A DNA stretch of 64,000 nt from Clostridium septicum (GCF_003606265.1 NZ_CP023671.1:2914001-2978000); one strand, 5' to 3'; shown: positions 53,192 to 63,757, counted from the first letter of the stretch. Numbers and translations: made by a program. The notes: generated by a model not told the origin, from the letters alone.

Positions 53192-54400
53192 ATGAGTAAA
53201 ATTAAAATGATTACTCCATTAGTAGAAATGGATGGAGATGAAATGACTAGAGTTCTATGGGATATGATAAAAGAGGAGCTTTTAAATCCTTTTATAGATT
53301 TAAAAACGGAATACTATGATTTGGGGCTAGAATATAGGAATAAAACTAATGACAAAGTTACAATTGATGCTGCAAATGCAATTAGAAAATATGGAGTAGG
53401 TGTAAAATGTGCTACAATAACTCCTAATTCAGAAAGAGTAAAAGAATATAATCTAAAAGAAATGTGGAAAAGTCCAAATGGAACAATAAGAGCAATTTTA
53501 GACGGAACTGTTTTTAGAACTCCAATTATTATAGATTCAATAAAACCTTATGTGAGAACATGGAAAAAACCTATTACTATAGCTAGACATGCTTACGGAG
53601 ATATATATAAAGATGTAGAAATGAGGATAGAAGGAAAAGGAAAGGTTGAATTAGTATTAACTAGGGAAAATGGGCAAGAAGAAAGAAATTTAATTCATGA
53701 TTTCAAGAAAAATGGAGTTGTTCTTGGTATGCACAATATAAATGATTCTATAGAAAGTTTTGCAAGAAGTTGTTTTAATTTCGCATTAGATTCTAAGCAG
53801 GATTTATGGTTTGCAGCAAAAGATACTATTTCTAAAAAATATGATCATACTTTTAAAGATATTTTTGAGGAGATTTATAATAATGAATATAAATTAGCTT
53901 TTGAAGAATGTGGAATAGAGTATTTTTATACATTAATAGATGATGCTATTGCTAGAGTTATAAAATCAGAAGGTGGTTTTATATGGGCTTGTAAAAACTA
54001 TGATGGTGATGTAATGAGTGATATGATAGCAACAGCTTTTGGATCTTTAGCTATGATGACTTCAGTACTAGTTTCAAAGGATGGAATTTATGAATATGAG
54101 GCAGCTCACGGAACAGTCCAAAGACATTATTATAAACATATTAAGGGTGAAGAAACTTCTACGAATTCTATAGCAACTATATTTGCATGGTCAGGAGCAC
54201 TAAGAAAAAGAGGAGAGTTAGATGAATTAGATGAGTTGGTAAACTTTGCAAATAAGTTAGAGGAAGCGTCATTAAAGACAATAAATAATGGTATTATGAC
54301 TAAGGATTTAGATCTTTTATCTGAAATAGAAAATAAGAAAATTGTAAATTCTTATGAATTTATTAAAGCAATAAAAAGTAAATTAGAAGCTTTAATTTAA
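53192..54400 (+). CDS. icd: NADP-dependent isocitrate dehydrogenase, eukaryote-like type
   Basis: 402 aa. Starts with [16 protein letters not shown], then [36 protein letters not shown], substrate-binding RHAYGDIYK, metal-binding [28 protein letters not shown] and [14 protein letters not shown]. These define the type II homodimeric enzyme found in eukaryotes and some bacteria rather than the E. coli type. It makes 2-oxoglutarate for glutamate synthesis. No citrate synthase or aconitase gene lies beside it. GGGGG RBS. Confidence 0.93.
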   Translation: MSKIKMITPLVEMDGDEMTRVLWDMIKEELLNPFIDLKTEYYDLGLEYRNKTNDKVTIDAANAIRKYGVGVKCATITPNSERVKEYNLKEMWKSPNGTIRAILDGTVFRTPIIIDSIKPYVRTWKKPITIARHAYGDIYKDVEMRIEGKGKVELVLTRENGQEERNLIHDFKKNGVVLGMHNINDSIESFARSCFNFALDSKQDLWFAAKDTISKKYDHTFKDIFEEIYNNEYKLAFEECGIEYFYTLIDDAIARVIKSEGGFIWACKNYDGDVMSDMIATAFGSLAMMTSVLVSKDGIYEYEAAHGTVQRHYYKHIKGEETSTNSIATIFAWSGALRKRGELDELDELVNFANKLEEASLKTINNGIMTKDLDLLSEIENKKIVNSYEFIKAIKSKLEALI

Positions 54401-54476
54401 AAATTTTCCTTTATAATATTAGAATAAAAACTTTCTATAAGCAAAAAATATATTTGTGTATAGGAGGTGTTTTTAT

Positions 54477-54638
54477 ATGGCACATAAGAACAATAAAAAT
54501 TCAAAAGCTAACAAAAAATCAAATCAAAAAACTAAAGCAGAATTAAGGAAAATGCAATCAGAAACCGCTGATGAAGTAGGATATTCAAAGGAATCAAGAA
54601 AGCTAGGTAAAAATAAACCAAGAAGTGAAGATAATTAG
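54477..54638 (+). CDS. Small basic hydrophilic protein, 53 aa
   Basis: The ATG at 54477 follows AGGAGGTG. The product starts MAHKNNKNSKANKKSNQ, contains ETADEVGYSKESRK and is very rich in Lys, Asn and Ser. The composition and strong RBS recall minor small acid-soluble spore proteins, but the match is not specific. Terminator follows. Confidence 0.65.
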   Translation: MAHKNNKNSKANKKSNQKTKAELRKMQSETADEVGYSKESRKLGKNKPRSEDN

Positions 54639-54651
54639 ATAGTAATATAAA

Positions 54652-54688
54652 AAACAAATGGATTTATCCTAATCCATTTGTTTTTTTA
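54652..54688. terminator. Bidirectional intrinsic terminator
   Basis: AAACAAATGGATT / AATCCATTTGTTT with a short loop between convergent genes; it overlaps the last codons of the epimerase gene. Confidence 0.88.
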
Positions 54689-55566
54689 TTTTTTAAATCT
54701 GAATTAAATGTTAATTTTAAACCTTGATCTAAATAAATAACAGGAAGATGAAATCCATTTTCTCTTAAATCAGTTATATTCAAATTAAGATCAACGTTTT
54801 TAAATGGAAAGTCTCTTAGTAGTGGTGAATTAATATCAACCTCTTTTATAGTAGGTTTAATTTTTAATATATTCCCACATGTTTCTACTAGTTCTCTCCA
54901 AGATATCTGATTAGGGCTCGTTACATTATAAGCTCTGTTTAAGTTATCATTATAAAGTGCACATTCACAAATTTTCACTAAATCATCTATATGGATAAAT
55001 TGAATTTTAACATCATTATTTGGAATGTAAATAATCTCATTATTCATAATTTTATCAAAAAAATAATTTTCTCTATAAAGGTTATTACCTTTACCATAAA
55101 TATAGCTAGTTCTAAAAATTATAGCTTTAACACTATTGTTGTTAATTAAGTCATTTATATATTCTTCTGCATTTAGTTTATTTAAACCATATTCTCCTAA
55201 AATAGAATTTTCACCTTTTGGAGAATTTTCAAAGGTGATTTCTTTAGATGGAATATAAACTGCTGCTGAAGAGAAAAATATATATTTTTTTAATGATTTA
55301 GAATCTAAGCAATTAAAAAGAATTTCAATATCATCCTTATTATAAGCAGATATATCAAAAACAATATCATAGTGTTTATTTTTTAAAACCTTACGTAGGT
55401 CTTCTTCTGATCTTCTATTACATATTATATGGGTTCTATAACCCATATAATTTAGAGTTATATTTTCAGATGTTAGTAGATCTACTTCATGCCCTTTATT
55501 TATAAGATGCTTAACAAGAGCGTCACATACAAATAATGTATCACCTAAAACTAAAATATTGAACAT
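54664..55566 (-). CDS. NAD-dependent epimerase/dehydratase family protein
   Basis: 300 aa short-chain dehydrogenase of the extended type. The Rossmann loop is LGDTLFVCDALVKHLINKG (Gly-poor version of GxxGxxG), with catalytic-type YGLNKLNAEEY (Tyr-x-x-x-Lys), FRTSYIYGKGN and FIHIDDLVKICE. These act on nucleotide sugars or related substrates; no sugar pathway lies nearby, and the reduced glycine motif makes the cofactor uncertain. RBS AGGAGG. Confidence 0.85.
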   Translation of the reverse strand: MFNILVLGDTLFVCDALVKHLINKGHEVDLLTSENITLNYMGYRTHIICNRRSEEDLRKVLKNKHYDIVFDISAYNKDDIEILFNCLDSKSLKKYIFFSSAAVYIPSKEITFENSPKGENSILGEYGLNKLNAEEYINDLINNNSVKAIIFRTSYIYGKGNNLYRENYFFDKIMNNEIIYIPNNDVKIQFIHIDDLVKICECALYNDNLNRAYNVTSPNQISWRELVETCGNILKIKPTIKEVDINSPLLRDFPFKNVDLNLNITDLRENGFHLPVIYLDQGLKLTFNSDLKNKKTNGLG

Positions 55567-55678
55567 TTTTTCCTCCTGATGTTTTATTTTAAATTTAATC
55601 TATAATATAAATTATAGACATAACACCATTAAGAATATACATTTTAGTTTTAGGTAATTTAATTTATTATTAAAAAAG

Positions 55679-56911
55679 TTAAAAGGCCCAGTTTCCATTT
55701 GCAAATATTTCAAATGAATCTTTATCTTCTGTAATACCTGTAATTTCTAAATCATTTGTACCAATCATGAAATCAACGTGTATTATAGAAGTGTTAACTC
55801 CATGATTTTCAAATTCTTCTTTAGACATATCAGTTCCTTTTTCTATACAAATAGGATATGCTTTTCCAAATGCCAAATGACAAGCTGCATTTTCATCAAA
55901 TAAAGTGTTATAGAAAATTATATTAGAGTTTGAAATAGGAGAATCATAAGGAACTAAAGCTACCTCACCTAAATATTTTGATCCTTCGTCACTATCTAAT
56001 AACTCTTTTAATACTTCATAGCCTTCCTTTGCAGAAAAGTCAATAACTTTACCATCTTTAAATGTAAGAGAAAATTCATCTATTAAGTTTCCACTATAAC
56101 TTAGAGGTTTAGAAGAAAATACTGTTCCATTTACACCATCTTTTTTAGGTAAAGTAAAGACTTCTTCAGTTGGCATATTTGCATTAAATTCTATGCCATT
56201 AGAACAGTATTCAGAACCACCAAGCCAAATATGACCTTCTGGTAATTCTATAGTTAAATTAGTACCTTTATTATTCTTAAAATGAAGCTTTTTAAATTTC
56301 TTTTCATTTAAGTAAGTTAATTTTTCTCTAAGATTTTTATTATGTTCCTCCCAAGCTTTAATAGGATTTTCAGTATCTAATCTAACAACTTTAAAAATTA
56401 CTTCCCAAAGTTTTTCAACCGCTTTTTCTTTTGAAAGATTTGGGAATATTTTTATTGCCCAAGCCTCTGTTGGAATAGATACTACAGTCCAACGAATTTT
56501 ATTAGCCATAGAGTATTCATAGTATTCAGATAAAGCCAATTGTCTAGATTTTTGCATAGCTGAGATTTTCTCTACAGGAATGCCTTTATATGCATCAGGA
56601 TCAGATGCTGATATTGAAATAACACATGCACCATTTCTTGCATAGTAATTATAAGACTCTCCAAGCCACTCAGGAGTATTAGAAAGAGTTTCTATAGAGG
56701 AATTTTCAAGCTTAATTCTTTGTAATTTCTGGTCGTTGTAGTGAACTACTACCTCTTTAGCTCCTACATTATAAGCAGCTTTTGCTATTTCTCTTGCAAA
56801 ATTATCACACTCAATTGGAGAATTTATTATAACAGTTTGGTTTTCTTGAGTATTTACTCCTTTTTTTACAGCTAATTCAGCATATTTTTTTAACATTTTT
56901 TCCATTTCCAT
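55679..56911 (-). CDS. M29 family aminopeptidase (AmpS-like)
   Basis: 410 aa from the ATG at 56911 (GAGGTG upstream). M29 thermophilic-aminopeptidase motifs: LPEGHIWLGGSEYCSNGIEFNANMPTEEVF split across a conserved core with metal-binding Glu, ALVPYDSPIS, then AACHLAFGKAYP and a final HVDFMIG with the His and Asp ligands. A cytosolic, Co2+ or Zn2+-dependent enzyme removing N-terminal residues. Divergent from the glutaminase gene. Confidence 0.9.
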   Translation of the reverse strand: MEMEKMLKKYAELAVKKGVNTQENQTVIINSPIECDNFAREIAKAAYNVGAKEVVVHYNDQKLQRIKLENSSIETLSNTPEWLGESYNYYARNGACVISISASDPDAYKGIPVEKISAMQKSRQLALSEYYEYSMANKIRWTVVSIPTEAWAIKIFPNLSKEKAVEKLWEVIFKVVRLDTENPIKAWEEHNKNLREKLTYLNEKKFKKLHFKNNKGTNLTIELPEGHIWLGGSEYCSNGIEFNANMPTEEVFTLPKKDGVNGTVFSSKPLSYSGNLIDEFSLTFKDGKVIDFSAKEGYEVLKELLDSDEGSKYLGEVALVPYDSPISNSNIIFYNTLFDENAACHLAFGKAYPICIEKGTDMSKEEFENHGVNTSIIHVDFMIGTNDLEITGITEDKDSFEIFANGNWAF

Positions 56912-57077
56912 ATTGAAGCACCTCACAATATTTATAATATAACTTATATTTTCCCACAATTTTAAAAAGCAGTCTAGTAATTTAATAACTATATTGCCCC
57001 TTGTATATACTTTAATTTATTAATATAATAGAAATACTTGAATTTAGAAGTTTAAAGACACAAGATGAGGTGATTAT

Positions 57078-57995
57078 ATGTTTAATTTATTAAATACATT
57101 AGTTGAGAAAAATAGAGTTTATGGAGCAGAAGGAAAACTTGCATCATATATACCAGCGTTATTAAAAGCTAATCCTAATGATTTAGGTGTGTGTGTTGTA
57201 GATTTACATGGGAATGAGTACTCTGCTGGAGAGTGTGATACTAAATTTACAATCCAAAGTATTTCTAAAGTAGTAACATTAATATTAGCATTAAGAGATA
57301 ACGGAAGAAAAAACGTTTTTAAGAAAGTTAATGTAGAACCAACTGGAATGGGATTTAATTCTATTGTGAATTTAGAAGTTACTCAAAGTGATAGACCTTA
57401 TAATCCAATGATAAATGCAGGTGCTATAGTTACAACATCTTTAATAGGTGGGGAAACTGAAGAAGAGAAGCTTAATAAGATAATAGATTTTTTAAAAAGA
57501 GCAACTAATAATGATGACATTACAGTAAACGAAGAAGTTTATATATCAGAAAAGGAAACTGGTGATAGAAATAGGTCCCTTGCATATTTTATGAAAAGTA
57601 ATGGAATATTAACAGGCAATGTTGAGGAAATTTTAGATCTTTATTTTAAACAATGTTCAATAGAAATAACAGCAAGAGATTTAGCTAGATTTGGTGCAGT
57701 TTTAGCTAATGAGGGGGTAACTCCATGGGGGGATGAAAGGCTAATGTCTAGGGAAGTATGTAGAATAGTTAAAACTATAATGGTTACATGTGGAATGTAT
57801 GATGCATCAGGTGAATTTGCAGTTCATGTTGGAATACCAGCTAAATCAGGCGTTGGCGGAGGTACTTTAGCTACGGTACCTAGAAGATATGGAATAGGTA
57901 TATTTGGACCGTCTTTAGATTCAAAAGGAAATAGTATAGCTGGTCTGAAAGTTATAAAAGACTTATCAGATGAATTAGACCTAAGCATTTTTTAG
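57078..57995 (+). CDS. glsA: Glutaminase A
   Basis: 305 aa, beta-lactamase fold. The catalytic Ser-x-x-Lys is in FTIQSISKVVTL near 65; other motifs are PYNPMINAGAIVT, ETGDRNRSLAYFMKSNG and PAKSGVGGGTLATVP. It hydrolyses glutamine to glutamate and ammonia; in some bacteria this gives acid resistance together with a GadC-type antiporter, one of which (48906-50336) is in this window. GATGAGGTG precedes the ATG. Confidence 0.95.
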   Translation: MFNLLNTLVEKNRVYGAEGKLASYIPALLKANPNDLGVCVVDLHGNEYSAGECDTKFTIQSISKVVTLILALRDNGRKNVFKKVNVEPTGMGFNSIVNLEVTQSDRPYNPMINAGAIVTTSLIGGETEEEKLNKIIDFLKRATNNDDITVNEEVYISEKETGDRNRSLAYFMKSNGILTGNVEEILDLYFKQCSIEITARDLARFGAVLANEGVTPWGDERLMSREVCRIVKTIMVTCGMYDASGEFAVHVGIPAKSGVGGGTLATVPRRYGIGIFGPSLDSKGNSIAGLKVIKDLSDELDLSIF

Positions 57996-58158
57996 TATAT
58001 GTATTATGAATTAATTATAAGTAATTTGGGGAAGTTTATAAATAATAATTAAAATTTACAATCTAATATAATGACATAATGATTTTATAGTTAAAAAATA
58101 GTATAATTTATAGTAAATAAAACTCTAAGGATTTTTAATCCTTAATGTGGAGGAGAAA

Positions 58159-60765
58159 ATGGAAAGATTACTTATTTTAGATTCGAACTCTCTTTTAAAT
58201 AGAGCGTTTTATGCAATACCTACTCTTACAACAAGTGATGGAACACATACTAACGCAGTATATGGTTTTACAAACATGTTGTTTAAGATGAAAGAAGAAA
58301 TTAAACCAGATTATATTGTTGCAGCTTTTGATAAAAAAGGACCAACATTTAGGCATAAAGAATTTGATGAATATAAAGCTGGTAGAAAAAAAATGCCACC
58401 AGAGCTTGCTGAGCAATTTCCTTTAATAAAAGAATTATTAAGTCTTTTAGCTATAAATATTTATGAAATAGATGGATTTGAAGCTGATGATATAATAGGG
58501 TCTTTGGCAAAGTATGCAGAGAAGAATGGTATTGAAGTTTTTATAGTTACAGGAGATAGAGATGCACTTCAATTAGCTTCAGACAATATTAATATTGTTA
58601 TAACTAAAAAAGGTGTTACTGAAACAGCTATATATAATGAAGAAACTTTTATAAATGAGTTTGGGGTTACACCAACACAATTTATAGATGTAAAGGGTCT
58701 TATGGGAGATAAGTCGGATAATATACCAGGAGTTCCTGGAGTAGGAGAGAAGACGGCTTATAAATTAATTCAAACCTATGGTTCTGTAGAAGAGGTTCTT
58801 AAGAATATAGATAGTATTAGTGGTAAAAAATTAAAGGAAAATTTAGAGGGCTTTAGTGAGCAAGCTATATTTAGTAAAAAATTAGCAACTATAATGACTG
58901 AGGTTCCAATAGATTTCGATTTAGATGATATAAAAAGCAAAGAAGCTTATGATGTAGATAAGCTAAAAAAACTTCTACTAAGGCTTCAAATGAAGTCTAT
59001 TATTAATAAATTACCAAGTAGTGAAGAAAATGAAAAGGAAGTAGAAGTTAATATTACAGAAATAAATACATTAGAAGAGTTTAAAAACTCTTTAGAATTA
59101 TTAAATGATAAAAATTTTATTACTTATGAAGTAATAAATTCTTCTAAGTATTCAGAAATTAAGTTAAACTTATTAAATATATATGATGAAAAAAATACAT
59201 TTGTTATAAATATAGCCGCTATTAATAATGAGAACTCAGAAGAAACTATAAAGCTATTAAAATCTTTTATGGAAGATGAAAAGAAAATAAAAGTAATTCA
59301 TGATTCTAAAGCATTAATTACTATATTAAATAAGAATAATATAGAGATAAAATCATTTGAATTTGATACTGCAATTGCAGCTTACTTAATAGATTCTTCT
59401 AAAGGAAAATATGATGTTATAACTTTAATAAATGATTATTTAGGAGAAGATATTAAAGGTGAAGGGAATATTTTAAATGGAAAATTAGTAATTAAACTTA
59501 AAGAAATCTATCATATATTAAATGACAAAATAGAAGTAGATGGAATGAGTGAGCTTTATTATAAAGTTGAGCATCCATTAATTTATGTTCTGTCTTCAAT
59601 GGAGTCTTTGGGGTTTAATGTAAATAAATCAAAGTTAGATGAGTTGGCGGGGATTTTTAAAGAGGAGATTACAAGAACTGAGAAAGAAATTTTTCAGTTA
59701 GCAGAAGAAGAATTTAATATAAATTCTCCAAAACAACTTGGTAAAATATTATTTGAGAAATTAGATTTACCAGTTATTAAAAAGACTAAAACAGGATATT
59801 CAACTAATGCTGAAGTTCTGGAAAAACTTCAAGATAAGCATAGTATAATTCCTAAGATTACTTACTATAGACAAATAACTAAATTAAATTCAACCTATGT
59901 TGAAGGATTAAAGAACGTAATTGATGAAGATGGTCATATTCATTCGAATTTTAATCAAACTGTTACTACTACAGGTAGACTATCAAGTACAGAACCTAAC
60001 TTACAGAACATACCTATAAAACAAGAAATGGGTAGAGAAATAAGGAAAGTATTTATACCAATGGAATGTAAAGATATATTGCTTTCTTGTGATTACTCAC
60101 AAATAGAGCTTAGAGTTCTTGCACATATGGCTGGTGATGAAGACATGATTGATGCATTTAAACATCATAGCGATATACATACAAAGACAGCTTCAGAAGT
60201 TTTTAAGGTACCCGTAGAAGAAGTTACATCTTTAATGAGAAGTAGTGCAAAAGCAGTAAACTTTGGTATTGTTTATGGAATAAGTGATTTTAGTCTTTCA
60301 CAAGATTTAAAAATAACTAAAAAGGAAGCAGCAGAATATATGGAGATATATTTTGATAGGTATCCTAAAATTAAAGGCTATTTAGAAGGTACAAAGGAAG
60401 AGGCTAAGAAAAATGGCTTTGTATTAACAATTTTAAATAGAAGGAGGTTTATACCAGAAATTAAATCTTCAAATAAAATTGTTAAAGCTTTAGGTGAAAG
60501 ATTAGCGATGAATGCACCTATACAAGGAAGTGCCGCAGATATTATAAAATTAGCAATGGTTAATGTTTATAATAAATTAGAAGAAAAAAATTTAAAAAGT
60601 AAAATGATACTACAAGTTCATGATGAACTTATATTAAATGTTAAAGAAAATGAACTTGAGGAAGTTAAATCTATTGTAAAAGAAGAAATGGAAAATGTGT
60701 TAGAAATGTCAGTACCATTAGAGGTTGACATTAATATAGGTAAAACATGGTATGAGGCTAAATAA
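58159..60765 (+). CDS. polA: DNA polymerase I
   Basis: 868 aa from the ATG at 58159 (GGAGGAG at 58148). The 5' nuclease domain (about 1-290) has AAFDKKGPTFRH, TGDRDALQLAS and GDKSDNIPGVPGVGEKTA. The central 3'-5' exonuclease-like domain lacks the D-x-E acidic motif (FITYEVINSS), so proofreading is probably lost, as in other firmicute enzymes. Polymerase motifs are CDYSQIELRVLAHMAGDE, RSSAKAVNFGIVYG and LQVHDEL. First gene of polA-coaE-slt. Confidence 0.97.
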   Translation: MERLLILDSNSLLNRAFYAIPTLTTSDGTHTNAVYGFTNMLFKMKEEIKPDYIVAAFDKKGPTFRHKEFDEYKAGRKKMPPELAEQFPLIKELLSLLAINIYEIDGFEADDIIGSLAKYAEKNGIEVFIVTGDRDALQLASDNINIVITKKGVTETAIYNEETFINEFGVTPTQFIDVKGLMGDKSDNIPGVPGVGEKTAYKLIQTYGSVEEVLKNIDSISGKKLKENLEGFSEQAIFSKKLATIMTEVPIDFDLDDIKSKEAYDVDKLKKLLLRLQMKSIINKLPSSEENEKEVEVNITEINTLEEFKNSLELLNDKNFITYEVINSSKYSEIKLNLLNIYDEKNTFVINIAAINNENSEETIKLLKSFMEDEKKIKVIHDSKALITILNKNNIEIKSFEFDTAIAAYLIDSSKGKYDVITLINDYLGEDIKGEGNILNGKLVIKLKEIYHILNDKIEVDGMSELYYKVEHPLIYVLSSMESLGFNVNKSKLDELAGIFKEEITRTEKEIFQLAEEEFNINSPKQLGKILFEKLDLPVIKKTKTGYSTNAEVLEKLQDKHSIIPKITYYRQITKLNSTYVEGLKNVIDEDGHIHSNFNQTVTTTGRLSSTEPNLQNIPIKQEMGREIRKVFIPMECKDILLSCDYSQIELRVLAHMAGDEDMIDAFKHHSDIHTKTASEVFKVPVEEVTSLMRSSAKAVNFGIVYGISDFSLSQDLKITKKEAAEYMEIYFDRYPKIKGYLEGTKEEAKKNGFVLTILNRRRFIPEIKSSNKIVKALGERLAMNAPIQGSAADIIKLAMVNVYNKLEEKNLKSKMILQVHDELILNVKENELEEVKSIVKEEMENVLEMSVPLEVDINIGKTWYEAK

Positions 60766-60780
60766 GGGGGCTTAATTTTG

Positions 60781-61380
60781 ATGATTAAGGTAGGGTTAAC
60801 AGGAGGAATTGGATCAGGAAAGAGTACAGTTTCCAAAATGTTAATAGAAAAGGGATTTCCAATAATTGATGCAGATGTTATATCTCAAGATGTTCTTAAA
60901 AAATATCCAGAGATATTAGAAAAGGTTAAAATTGAATTTGGATCTGGCTTTTTTGATTGGAGAGGAGAATTTAGAAGAAGGGAATTTGGTAACCATATTT
61001 TTAGATTTCCAAAGCAAAGAAAAAAGTATGAAGAAATAATTATTCCATATATAAAAAAAGAAATATTAGAAGCATTAAATGAGCATGAGAAAAAGGGAAG
61101 TAAAATTGTAATACTTGATGCACCTACTCTAATTGAAAATAATCTTCAAAATAACATGGATTTTGTTATTTTAGTTTGGGTAGATGGTAATACTCAAATA
61201 CAAAGAATAAAAAATAGAGATAAATTAGGTAGGGAAGAAGCAATTAATAGAATAAACGCTCAAATGTCTTTAGAAAAGAAAAAAGAATTTGCTAGTATAA
61301 TATTAGATAATAATGGAGATCTATTAAATACTAAAAATCAAGTTGAAGGATTAGTAGAATTTTTCAAAGAAATTTGTTAG
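60781..61380 (+). CDS. coaE: Dephospho-CoA kinase
   Basis: 200 aa. P-loop GLTGGIGSGKSTVSKM, DADVISQDV, LIENNLQNNMDFVILVWV lid and core, and RDKLGREEAINRINAQM. It phosphorylates dephospho-CoA to CoA. The ATG at 60781 (or TTG at 60778) follows AAGGGGG, 15 bp after polA. The 3' end precedes slt by 14 bp, suggesting one operon. Confidence 0.93.
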   Translation: MIKVGLTGGIGSGKSTVSKMLIEKGFPIIDADVISQDVLKKYPEILEKVKIEFGSGFFDWRGEFRRREFGNHIFRFPKQRKKYEEIIIPYIKKEILEALNEHEKKGSKIVILDAPTLIENNLQNNMDFVILVWVDGNTQIQRIKNRDKLGREEAINRINAQMSLEKKKEFASIILDNNGDLLNTKNQVEGLVEFFKEIC

Positions 61381-61394
61381 TTGGGAGAAAGTAT

Positions 61395-61940
61395 ATGAAG
61401 TTTAAGCGTATTATAATATTCCTTCTTACAATAGTTATAATATATATTGCGGTAATTTTTTCAATGAAGCAGTATATATTTCCTTATAAATATACTGAAT
61501 ATGTAGATAAATATAGCAAGGAATATGATTTAGATCCATTATTAGTAATGGCTGTTATAAAAGCTGAAAGCGATTTTGATGAGAAAGCTGTATCTAATAG
61601 AGGTGCCAAAGGGTTAATGCAGGTAATGGATAATACTGGAGAATGGGCATGTAAGGAAATTGGTATAAATTATTTTATGCCAAGTATGCTTATGGATCCT
61701 GAATTTAATATAAGAATTGGCTGTTGGTATTTAAATAATTTAAGAAATGAATTTGGAGACTTAGATTTAATTATAGCAGCTTATAATGGTGGAAGTGGGA
61801 ATGTAAATAAATGGTTAAATGATGATGAGTATTCAAAAGACGGTGAGACATTAACATATATACCATTTAAAGAAACAAAGAAATATGTTGATAAAGTAAA
61901 GATTAACTATAGTGTTTATAAGTACTTATATAAGAAATAA
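61395..61940 (+). CDS. Membrane-anchored lytic transglycosylase (SLT domain)
   Basis: 181 aa from the ATG at 61395 (GGGAG upstream). One N-terminal membrane helix (about 3-25) is followed by an SLT domain: LDPLLVMAVIKAESDFDEKA with catalytic Glu, SNRGAKGLMQVM, and AAYNGGSGNVNKWL. It cleaves peptidoglycan outside the membrane with anhydro-muramic acid formation. A polA-coaE-slt order is common in clostridia, as I recall. Confidence 0.92.
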   Translation: MKFKRIIIFLLTIVIIYIAVIFSMKQYIFPYKYTEYVDKYSKEYDLDPLLVMAVIKAESDFDEKAVSNRGAKGLMQVMDNTGEWACKEIGINYFMPSMLMDPEFNIRIGCWYLNNLRNEFGDLDLIIAAYNGGSGNVNKWLNDDEYSKDGETLTYIPFKETKKYVDKVKINYSVYKYLYKK

Positions 61941-61992
61941 ATTAACTGTATTAGCTATAAGCTTGCATAATAGGCATTACAAAAAATATTTA

Positions 61993-62037
61993 AATAGACA
62001 TTTCATAAATTTTAATTTATGAAATGTCTATTATTTT
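61993..62037. terminator. Bidirectional terminator with perfect 19-bp arms
   Basis: AATAGACATTTCATAAATT / AATTTATGAAATGTCTATT, 2-nt loop, then a T-rich side; between convergent genes. Confidence 0.88.
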
Positions 62038-62073
62038 ATAATAATTTATCTATATTTTTTTATATAATATCTA

Positions 62074-62934
62074 TTAGTTAAAAACTGCAGTAACCCATTC
62101 GTTAGTTTGATACTTTTCCTTTAGATTAAAACCATAACTTTCAATAGCCTGTCTTACTTCATCAAAACTCCATTCAACTAGTCCTGAAACTAGTATATTA
62201 CCGTTAACAGCTAAATGTTCTTTTATAAAGTCCATGAACAGTTTAGTTTCTTCTCCACCTATATTTATATAAATCCATTGGAATTTATCATTTATTTTAA
62301 TTTCTCCTGATAAAACATCTCCAATAAGAATATTTACATTATAAAGACCGTTAAGAGATGCATTTAATTCTACTTCATCTGTAACATCTCGTATATCAAG
62401 TGCAGTTACTGATGAAGCCCCTATAATAGAAGAGGCTATAGATAATATTCCAGAACCTGTACCTATATCTAAAATATTTTTATCTTGTAAGTCAAGTTTT
62501 GTAAGAATTAGGTTTAAAAGATCTTTTGTTGTTTCATGCATTCCTGTTCCAAATGCACCTTGAGATATAAAATTAATTTTATTTTTATTATTTATATTTT
62601 CATCTGGAGATGCTAAAACCCATTCATCATTAATTTCAATTATAGGAAAATCATAATTTGTATAATCATAGTTTACTTCTTCAATACTTTCAAGTTTAGT
62701 TTCTAATAAAGATGTTACTAGATTTTTAAATTCTTCAAAATCTTTTTCATTCTCATCAAAAGCCACTTTAAGTTTGATAGGTTCATCAGTTTTTTCTAAG
62801 TAACCATATCCATAGTTATCTTTTGTTATTTCTAGGGGAGCATCATAAAAAACGTTAAAAATATCATTAATTTGTAAAAGTTCAATTTTTGAATCTAAAT
62901 CACTATTAAGTATAGTATAAGTTAGAATCTTCAT
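62074..62934 (-). CDS. PrmA-like class I methyltransferase
   Basis: 286 aa. The C-terminal half is a SAM-binding domain: SQGAFGTGMHETTKDLL, LDIGTGSGILSIASSIIGA, ALDIRD. The N-terminal region fits the substrate-recognition domain of ribosomal protein L11 methyltransferase. The usual DLVVANI segment is WIYINIGGEE here, and GTGMHETT replaces the typical GTGxHxTT. It may be PrmA or a divergent paralogue. RBS weak (GAGGTAAT). Confidence 0.75.
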   Translation of the reverse strand: MKILTYTILNSDLDSKIELLQINDIFNVFYDAPLEITKDNYGYGYLEKTDEPIKLKVAFDENEKDFEEFKNLVTSLLETKLESIEEVNYDYTNYDFPIIEINDEWVLASPDENINNKNKINFISQGAFGTGMHETTKDLLNLILTKLDLQDKNILDIGTGSGILSIASSIIGASSVTALDIRDVTDEVELNASLNGLYNVNILIGDVLSGEIKINDKFQWIYINIGGEETKLFMDFIKEHLAVNGNILVSGLVEWSFDEVRQAIESYGFNLKEKYQTNEWVTAVFN

Positions 62935-63015
62935 AGCATTACCTCTTCTCTAAATTTTAATTAAAGTATAAATTATGTAAAGTTTAAAGTCAACACAATA
63001 TTTGTAATAAAATGG

Positions 63016-63672
63016 TTAAATATGTTTAGTTTTCTTGGTAGCATATTTTTTCTTATTACTAATATTAGAGGACTTTCTTTTATTATTTTTAGTATTAGAA
63101 ACATTTTTCTTTTTGGCTACAGAAAAACCAAAACTTCCTATTGAATTTTGCGGTAATTTAAAATATTCACCATGACAGTAAGAAATTAAATCACCTTTTT
63201 CAAAGTGAATCTTTCCTTTTTCATCAATAAGGGAATCGTTTATATGAGAAGCTAAAACTTCTGCAATAAACATATCATGAGTTCCTAACTTAATGATTTG
63301 AATTACTTTACATTCGATTGTAATAGGGCATTCATCTATATAAGCAACGTTAACATTAGTTCCTTCTTTCATAGTAAATCCCATTTCTTTTATTTTATCA
63401 ATTTTTTTACCAGGTTTAACACCACAAAAATCAACAGCTTTTACCATTTTAGCAGAAGGTATGTTAACTATAAATTCCATTGTATCTTTTATATATTCAT
63501 AAGATAATCTTTCAGGTCTTATAGATATAGAAAGCATTGGGGGTTTTGTACATACAGTTCCAGTCCAACCTACAGTAAATACATTATCTTTACCTTCTAA
63601 ACTTCTAGAAGTTATTAATACTACAGGTACAGGGTTTAGTACTACGCTACCTTTAAAATCAATTTTTTTCAT
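63016..63672 (-). CDS. Flavin reductase family protein with basic C-terminal tail
   Basis: 218 aa. The FMN-binding split-barrel (about 1-180): LNPVPVVLITSRSLEGKDNVFTVGW is split by the fold, then PPMLSISIRPERLSYEYI, EFIVNIPSAKMVKAVDFCG and HDMFIAEVLASHIND. It resembles flavoredoxin and related flavin reductases. The last 35 residues are a Lys/Asn/Ser-rich tail (KKKNVSNTKNNKRKSSN) not needed for the fold. Substrate unknown. Confidence 0.85.
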   Translation of the reverse strand: MKKIDFKGSVVLNPVPVVLITSRSLEGKDNVFTVGWTGTVCTKPPMLSISIRPERLSYEYIKDTMEFIVNIPSAKMVKAVDFCGVKPGKKIDKIKEMGFTMKEGTNVNVAYIDECPITIECKVIQIIKLGTHDMFIAEVLASHINDSLIDEKGKIHFEKGDLISYCHGEYFKLPQNSIGSFGFSVAKKKNVSNTKNNKRKSSNISNKKKYATKKTKHI

Positions 63673-63757
63673 AAATTAACTCCTTATCTTATATAATTAC
63701 TTTAGAATTATATCATATTTAAAATTTTTTTGTTAGGAATAATATATAATTGCAGTT

